Assembly: GCF_020379485.1 (NCBI RefSeq)
Contig: NW_026016655.1
Location: forward strand, 116,001 to 180,000
Origin: Brassica napus
Lineage: Eukaryota; Streptophyta; Magnoliopsida; Brassicales; Brassicaceae
DNA length: 64,000 nt
Direction: 5' to 3'
The notes beneath the pieces were generated by a model. The model made no database searches. It saw nothing but the letters and a program-made list of their open reading frames with translations, and was not told the DNA's origin. Of this stretch, positions 57,070 to 64,000 are shown in pieces. Both the position numbers and the translations under genes were made by a program. The number at the start of each line of letters is the position of its first letter. Positions within the stretch are counted from its first letter, which is position 1.

Positions 57070-58026
57070 CGAATCTTAGTGACAAAGGGCTGAATCTCAG
57101 TGGATCGTGGCAGCAAGGCCACTTTGCCACTTACAATACCCCGTCGCATATTTAAGTCGCCTGCAAAGGATTCTACTCGCCCCTCGGTGGTAATTATAAT
57201 TCAAGGCGGTCCGAACGGCGCTTCCGCCGAACGGACATATCGAACAACATGTGCCTTTGGGAGCCGAAGCTCCTACTGAGGGTCGGCAATTGGGCGGCGG
57301 GCGCATTCGTTGCTTCTAGCCCAGATTCTGACTTAGAGGCGTTCAGTCATAATCCAGCGCACAGTAGCTTCGCGCCACTGGCTTTTCAACCAAGCGTGAT
57401 GTCCAATTGTGCAAATCAACGGTTCCTCTCGTAGTAGGTTGAATTACTATTGCGACGCGGGCATCAGTAGGATAAAACTAACCTGCCTCACGACGGTCTA
57501 AACCCAGCTCATGTTCCCTATTGGTGGGTGAACAATCCAACACTTGGTGAATTCTGCTTCACAATGATAGGATGAGCCGACATCAAAGGATCAAAAAGCA
57601 ACGTCGCTATGAACACTTGGCTGCCACAAGCCAGTTATTCCTGTGGTAACTTTTCTGACACCTCTAGCTTCAAATTCTGAAGGTCTATAGGATCGATAGG
57701 CCACGCTTTCATGGTTCATATTCGTACTGAAAATCAGAATCAAACGAACTTTTACCCTTTTGTTCCACACGAGATTTATGTTCTTGTTGAGCTCATCTTA
57801 GGACACCTGCGTTATCTTTCAACAGATGTGTCACCCCAGCCAAACTCCCCACCTGACAATGTCCTCCGCCCGGATTGACCCGCCGAAGCGAATCTTGGGT
57901 CTAAAAGAAGGGGTTGTTACCACGCCTCCGATTCACGGAGTAAGTAAAATAACGTTAAAAGTAGTGGTATTTCACTTGCGTTGGAGCTCCCACTTATTCT
58001 ACACCTCTCAAGTCATTTCACAAAGT

Positions 58027-58066
<40 letters not shown>

Positions 58067-58073
58067 GATTCTG

Positions 58074-58104
<31 letters not shown>

Positions 58105-58134
58105 GGATAGTAGACAGGGACAGTGGGAATCTCA

Positions 58135-58167
<33 letters not shown>

Positions 58168-58173
58168 TGAGGA

Positions 58174-58225
<52 letters not shown>

Positions 58226-58593
58226 GTTGAATTTATTCACTTTGACATTCAGAGCATTGGGCAGAAATCACATTGCGTTAGCATCCGCAAGGACCATCGC
58301 AATGCTTTGTTTTAATTAAACAGTCGGATTCCTCTTGTCCGTACCAGTTCTGAGTTGGCTGTTCGACACCCGGGGAAAGATCCCGAAAAAGCCATTCCCA
58401 GTCCGTCCCCCAGCCGACACGAGGCGGTCCGCTCTCGCCACGTTAGCAGCTCAAGCAGCCAGCCAACAGTTGACGGGTACGGAACTGGGACCCCCAAGCC
58501 CAGCCCTCAGAGCCAATCCTTTTCCCGAAGTTAGGGATCCATTTTGCCGACTTCCCTTGCCTACATTGTTCCATCGACCAGATGCTGTTCACC
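57070..58593 (-). rRNA. 25S rRNA fragment, 3' part, decayed
   Basis: The reverse strand reads as the 3' end of plant 25S rRNA: the terminal CTAAGATTCGA near 57070, then the conserved TGGATCGTGGCAGCAAGGCC (plus strand), and conserved stretches up to CCTACATTGTTCCATCGACC near 58560-58580. About 1.52 kb of the roughly 3.4 kb gene is present. Several positions that are CG in functional genes read TG or CA, for instance GAGTTGGCTGTTCGACACC near 58351-58369. That points to methylated, unselected rDNA. It ends abruptly at about 58593, where LTR sequence begins. A pseudogene. Confidence 0.88.
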
Positions 58594-61144
58594 AACTAAC
58601 AATCTAAAGCGAGAGGTTCACCTAATAGCACAATTCCATAACAACAAGCAAAATCCAAAATACCCAGCGAATAATAATAGCAAGATAATTAACGATATGA
58701 AATCGTAACTGCTAATGACTTGCTAACCACTCAATCCAGGGTTCAACAACCCTCTACACCCTTTGCACTATAACTAGGGCCCTTTGTGACTTAGTTTTCC
58801 TCCTCTATCCTCGGCAAAATCCTATCTCCCTACCACAAAGGCCAGAAGAAGGAACTTTCAACCGAACGCGGCCCACAGTACGTTTGGGTCACTGCACGAC
58901 AGCCCCAGTACGTTCGGGCCACTCCCGGTTGTCACATGACGGTTACGGCCCACAGTATGTTTGGGTCACCGCAAGACAGCCCACAGTACGTTCGGGTCAC
59001 TGCCGGTCACTACCCCGTCGTGCAACCACTCAGCCATAGGCCATGACCCCGTCTCTCTGAGTGTTCTCGATCCAGCGAATAAGGGGTTTCCTTAAACCCA
59101 CTGGGTACGAGGTCGAGGAAACACTAATCCACCTCAAACATGCCTAGCATGGTGGGTTACACACAAGCTATCTGGCATCCCACTCTAACTCTACAACACT
59201 AACAACAATATCATCACTAAACAACTGAACCAGTTAGTCACTCCCTTACCAAGAGCTGACTAACCTCAATCAACAAGCATTAATTAACAAGCAAGCATTC
59301 AGGATTCACTAACTAACCAATCAACCTAACCATTAACATGCTACTATGATTCCAAAGCAATAACTAAGCATGCTATCAACTCAATCAACTAATACTCAAC
59401 TATTAACTAATCAAACCGTTACTCAGTTAGAGCCGGCCTCTTGCCATGATCCAACTTCCAAGTAACGGGAACCTGCATGAAAACAAGTCAACAATTAATT
59501 GATCATAACTCACAGTGTTCTTTGCCGATAAGCAGCTGGTTGATCGGAGAAGACTTGGCCAAAACCCAATGGACGACTTGACTGGACTGGACTGACCTCG
59601 ACGAATTCAGTTGGACAGAACCGTCCCTAGGCGCTGACTCGAAATCAGTAGAGAACTGACCTCTAAAACTCTCGAAAAAGATCGGAAACTCTTTCTTTCT
59701 TTTTCTACTTTTCTCTCACGGTTTTAACTTGGTTTGGAAAGGTATGGATGTGAAGAAACTGAAGGGAGGTCGTGCCTATTTAAAGAAGACAGCAACCAAT
59801 CAGCTTCAGGTTTGTGGCCGCCTGCATGTCTCTCCGCATGGCTCCGGACGCATGCACGGCGACACCTCGTGCTTCACATGTCCTTCAGCATGGCCAGGAC
59901 TCATGCAGGGCGCCACCACTTCTACCAGATGTCAGGCTGCATGACTGGAACTCATGTAAGGCGCCACAGAATCACACACATGGCTGGCCGTATGCTTCGG
60001 TTGCATGCGCAGAGACACCTCGTGCTTGGTCGATCCACCTCGTGCTTCTACATGTCAAGCTGCAAGTGCAGCTTCCATGCACGGTGACACCTCGAGCTTC
60101 TGTAGACACTAAGCTTGCTGGACAGTTGACACCACGTTCTGAACCCATGCAAAGAGCCACCTCGAGCTTCTCGGTCCATTGGCCTGATTTTGGTCCTTCC
60201 GGTAAATTTCTGACCCGCGATTAATCCCGAATATTTTTCTGCTCCCGTTCTGATGAGCTCAATATTTTTAACAAACTCCAATCTGAACTCTGACCTTGGC
60301 GGTAAATATTTTCCGATCCTTCGGCTTCATCGAAAACTTCCATAATACCGAAATTAGGGTTTTCGTCCAATTTTGGGTTTTCCGTCGTGCTTCGATCCCG
60401 TCGTGCTTGCTTCCAAAACATTCATCTGATCAATCTAAGACATTGTCAAACCATGACCTACCGGCATACTTGACTCATGGTTTAAACATGAACAATCTGA
60501 TCGCCCGCAACTCGACCACCCGAAAGATACTCGACCATTCTCTCTCTTTTTTTTAACGGGTTTCTACACTTCCCGTGGACTGTTCGGGTGATTTTGGCCC
60601 ACGTGGGCTGTCTGTTCAGTAAACACAGGACGTCCGTGGGTCTACACCAGCACACACAGGACGTCCGTGGGTCTCCACCAGCACACACAGGACGTCCGTG
60701 GATGTCCATATGTGTCCATGTGTGTCCGTCAGCACACACAGGACATATGTGCCTGTCCATCAGTACACATATCAGCATGTTGGTCCTTGGACTCAGCATG
60801 CTGGCCCTTCCCGTGGACTGTTCGGGTGATTTTGGCCCATGTGGGCTGTCTGTTCAGTACACACAGGACGTCCGTGGGTGTCCGCTAGCACACACAGGAC
60901 ATCCGTGGCTGTCCGTGTGTGTATGTGTGTGTCCGTCAGCACACAAAGGACGTCTGTGGCTGTCCATCAGTACACATATTAGCACGCTGGTCCTTGGACT
61001 CAGCACGCTGGCCCTTCCCGTGGACTGTTCTGGTGATTTTGGCCCACGTGGGCTATCTGTTCAGTACACACAGGACGTCCGTGTGTGTTTGTCAGCACAC
61101 ACAGGACGTCTGTGTGTGTCCGTCAGCACACACAGGACGTCCGT

Positions 61145-62500
61145 TGTTGGGGTCAAAATCGGTCACGACGGAATCAATGTCTGAAAGTCCGTAAAAATCA
61201 GCTTAAACGTTTTTACGAAAAGTAATCTTCGTAAAGATATCTTTACGAAGAGCCTTGCTGTAAAATCTCGTCCAAATCTCAATCGAACCACTAAATACCG
61301 ATTGTCCGGAGGCAACGGACATGTATCCAAATCGGCCACGGACAAGCTCGAGTATGGAAATCAGACTGCGGACACGCCAAGCTCGATCGATACGCGGCGA
61401 CCAAGCATGCACACAGCTCGGTCGCTACGTAGCGACCGAGCTCGAGCTATGCTTGGTCGCTACGTAGCGACCGAGCGTCAGTCCCGCTCGGTCGCTACAT
61501 GGCAACCGAGCGTGTGTTCTGTTCGGTCGTTACATAGCGACTGAACTCTTCCGAAACATCGATACGACACCAGTTCATGCATTCTCGTCTATCCTTTGAT
61601 GCTATCTCCCGAAGACTGTAGCAAGCTCAGTTCATGTTTTCCGCCATTCTAAATCATCGATCAAACTTTGCGGATAAAACCGCGGAAAGTTCGTTCCTTA
61701 TCGAAAGAAGTCACAGTAAACGCTTCGAGTCGGAAGATGGCCCAAAGGGACCTAAACCGTAGCACGGTTTACGCTTGGCGCGCAAGGAAGGATAAATGTC
61801 AAGTTTCCGTGGATAAATACGAAATTTTGAGGGTAATTACGAAGATCGAAAAAATGGAATATCTCCATTTTATGCTATGACGGCTTAAGGGCAGAAGAGT
61901 AAAAGCCTAAACCGACCTTGGAGCTAGTATATAAGGAGTCCTAGGCGAGAGGCATGGGGGAGGACTTTTTAGACTCGGAATTCTTTGCACTTACAAACTT
62001 TAGGCTTTATTCTCGACAAGTTCGGTTTCTATGACTGGCACTCAATTACTAGACGAACTCGCCCAGGCAGTTCGATCTCTTGTCCAGCTCTATCAATTGA
62101 ACTACGTTCGGCTTGATCCTCGAAAGGGGTACGTAGGCAGCCTTTAACAAGGTTCAGTCCGAAATCAATCAAAAACCTTTTATGTATCTTTTTCGTCTTT
62201 TGTTATCGAGCTGCGACTCAACTAGGTTTGAGCTTTTAGGCCGCTAGAACTAAGTAACTCGCTGACAGCCTTTGCGGCCAAAGCTTTTATGATCTCTTGT
62301 AATGATCGCAACGCTTTTACGCGGACTCGAAATAAGATCTACTGTTTTCTCTAACCTCGTTCGTTATCTTTTCATGATTTCCGCATATATTCGGTCACTT
62401 GTTGTTGGCTCTCGCAGAGATCAGGGACCTCTGGGAAATTAGGGTTTTCCTAGTTTCCTTATTTAAACGGAAATCGACAGTGCAAATTTCGGTTCCCACA
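61145..62500 (+). mobile_element. solo LTR of the Tat-like family, duplicated copy
   Basis: Same length (1356 bp), ends and TCCGT flanks (61140-61144, 62501-62505) as 55012-56367, so it was copied with the surrounding unit rather than inserted again. Confidence 0.93.
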
Positions 62501-63202
62501 TCCGTGGCTGTCCGTCAGCACACACAGAACGTTCGTGGCTGTCCATCAGTACACATATCAGCACGCTTGTCCTTCCCTTGGCGATTTTGGACAACCATAG
62601 ACTGTCCGTGGACTGCCGATCAGTAGATATATCAGCACGCTGACCACACATATCAGCATGCTCGTCTTTCCCATGGACTGTTCGTGTACTGATTTTGGAC
62701 AACTGATGCACCATGTCAGTACACATATCAGCACGCTGGCCCTTTTCGGGAACTGTTCGTGTACTGATCTGTACATGAGCTCGAGTTTTAATGGACTGGA
62801 CTGTCCAAGTCAGTCTGATTGATGCTGGCCCGAGTTCTAATGAACTGATGATCCAAGTGTACTTATGCTGGCTCGACTTTTCATAATCCCACCAAGTGTT
62901 AATATTTTTTTCTTGGTTTTTATTGTGGTATGATCGAGGCCAAGCGTACTGAAGGGCAAGAGTACTGAAGGGATGAATGAAAACTCTTTTGGGTTTTAAT
63001 GCTCCCATCAGGCTGCTTTTGGCCGAGACTTGTGCACATGCGGGCTGCATTTCATCGGCCAATCTGAAATATTAGGGCGAGAGTGAATTTCACCAAGTAA
63101 AAATCACGAACCTTCGATGACGTCTTCTTATATACTTGATTTTTTTGGGTTTTTTGTTTTTAACGTTTTGGGGCGGAACGTGTGATTGGAAAGGGGGAGG
63201 GT

Positions 63203-63605
63203 CGAATCTTAGTGACAAAGGGCTGAATCTCAGTGGATCGTGGCAGCAAGGCCACTTTGCCACTTACAATACCCCGTCGCATATTTAAGTCGCCTGCAAA
63301 GGATTCTACTCGCCCCTCGGTGGTAATTATAATTCAAGGCGGTCCGAACGGCGCTTCCGCCGAACGGACATATCGAACAACATGTGCCTTTGGGAGCCGA
63401 AGCTCCTACTGAGGGTCGGCAATTGGGCGGCGGGCGCATTCGTTGCTTCTAGCCCAGATTCTGACTTAGAGGCGTTCAGTCATAATCCAGCGCACGGTAG
63501 CTTCGCGCCACTGGCTTTTCAACCAAGCGTGATGTCCAATTGTGCAAATCAACGGTTCCTCTCGTAGTAGGTTGAATTACTATTGCGACGCGGGCATCAG
63601 TAGGA

Positions 63606-63644
<39 letters not shown>

Positions 63645-64000
63645 TGTTCCCTATTGGTGGGTGAACAATCCAACACTTGGTGAATTCTGCTTCACAATGA
63701 TAGGATGAGCCGACATCAAAGGATCAAAAAGCAACGTCGCTATGAACACTTGGCTGCCACAAGCCAGTTATTCCTGTGGTAACTTTTCTGACACCTCTAG
63801 CTTCAAATTCTGAAGGTCTATAGGATCGATAGGCCACGCTTTCATGGTTCATATTCGTACTGAAAATCAGAATCAAACGAACTTTTACCCTTTTGTTCCA
63901 CACGAGATTTATGTTCTTGTTGAGCTCATCTTAGGACACCTGCGTTATCTTTCAACAGATGTGGCACCCCAGCCAAACTCCCCACCTGACAATGTCCTCC
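63203..64000 (-). rRNA. 25S rRNA 3' fragment, duplicated copy, cut by window edge
   Basis: Matches 57070-57867 with scattered single-base differences (for example AGCGCACGG against AGCGCACAG near 63493). It is decayed like copy 1. Confidence 0.88.

Larger units (their letters stand above)
52027..58599. repeat. tandem duplication unit, copy 1 (6573 bp)
   Basis: Contains the last 1.97 kb of the solo LTR, spacer array, a Tat-like solo LTR with its target duplication, spacer, unique spacer and a 25S fragment. It repeats from 58600 onward with about 99 percent identity by eye. The unit joins 25S sequence to the middle of an LTR at about 58593-58600. Confidence 0.92.
58600..64000. repeat. tandem duplication unit, copy 2, cut by window edge
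   Basis: Order as copy 1: solo-LTR end 58600-60568, spacer 60569-61144, Tat-like solo LTR 61145-62500, spacer 62501-63202, 25S from 63203. Coordinates run 6573 to 6568 bp ahead of copy 1 before the spacer and 6133 after it. The spacer has gained a 31-bp sub-repeat and lost about 466 bp. Confidence 0.93.

Noticed and set aside
56330..58607. Frames across the spacer and 25S fragment (for example 199 residues at 56330-56929)
   Set aside because: They overlap LTR, spacer and rRNA sequence and have no coding signature.
1..64000. tRNA genes and ordinary host genes
   Set aside because: Primer sites match only the 3' end of initiator-Met tRNA and no full tRNA fold was seen. All recognisable cellular-type genes lie inside the MULE.

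Overview
This window is plant nuclear DNA, most likely from Brassica or a close relative such as Raphanus. I infer this from Tekay-like and Tat-like Ty3/gypsy families, an At2g35280-type F-box gene, REM-type B3 and GRF zinc-finger genes carried on a MULE, and a plant 25S rRNA fragment. I find no ordinary single-copy host gene. Nearly everything is transposable element, ribosomal spacer repeat or decayed rDNA, and most long reading frames are repeat shadows. All calls were made by eye, with no alignment or database search.

Layout. 1-6286: remnants of two minus-strand Ty3/gypsy elements (LTRs 1192-2820 and 4082-6286, each beside an initiator-Met primer site). 6287-12851: a Tat-like element on the plus strand with a palindrome-rich 5' LTR, a broken gag-protease, a 677-bp hAT-type MITE, and an antisense reading frame resembling PF04195. 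12852-19916: a complete LTR element with near-identical 2.14-kb LTRs, a perfect CCATG target duplication, and a decayed interior. 19922-23669: a truncated minus-strand Tekay-like element with an open gag frame. 23670-26734 and 54001-57069: a tandem array that runs into the 3' end of a reverse-strand 25S rRNA fragment (57070-58593), so I read it as rDNA intergenic spacer (IGS).

The spacer array holds a four-level nest, each level marked by a perfect target duplication. A solo LTR (26735-54000, CTTCC) contains an LTR retrotransposon (26846-51442, AACCG). One LTR of that element contains a 14.86-kb Mutator-like element, MULE (27217-42073, AAAAAAACA). A second solo LTR (55012-56367, TCCGT) sits further along the array. 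A chimeric unit of about 6.57 kb (solo-LTR end, spacer, second solo LTR, spacer, 25S fragment) is duplicated in tandem from 52027 and again from 58600 to the window edge.

The MULE is the most interesting object. It has about 80-bp terminal inverted repeats, a three-exon transposase gene, and six other genes: F-box, two GRF zinc-finger proteins, a two-domain B3 protein, an unrecognised two-exon gene, and a large DUF1985-Ulp1 protease gene. Its non-coding DNA, its introns and one coding linker are filled with roughly 120 copies of a short motif close to GGCTGAGTTAT. The motif runs forward from the left end to about 37.7 kb and mostly reversed after 38.4 kb. This resembles the short target motifs of VANC anti-silencing proteins (DUF1985) in Arabidopsis VANDAL elements. 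I propose that this element encodes a factor that recognises its own motif; that is inference, not demonstrated.
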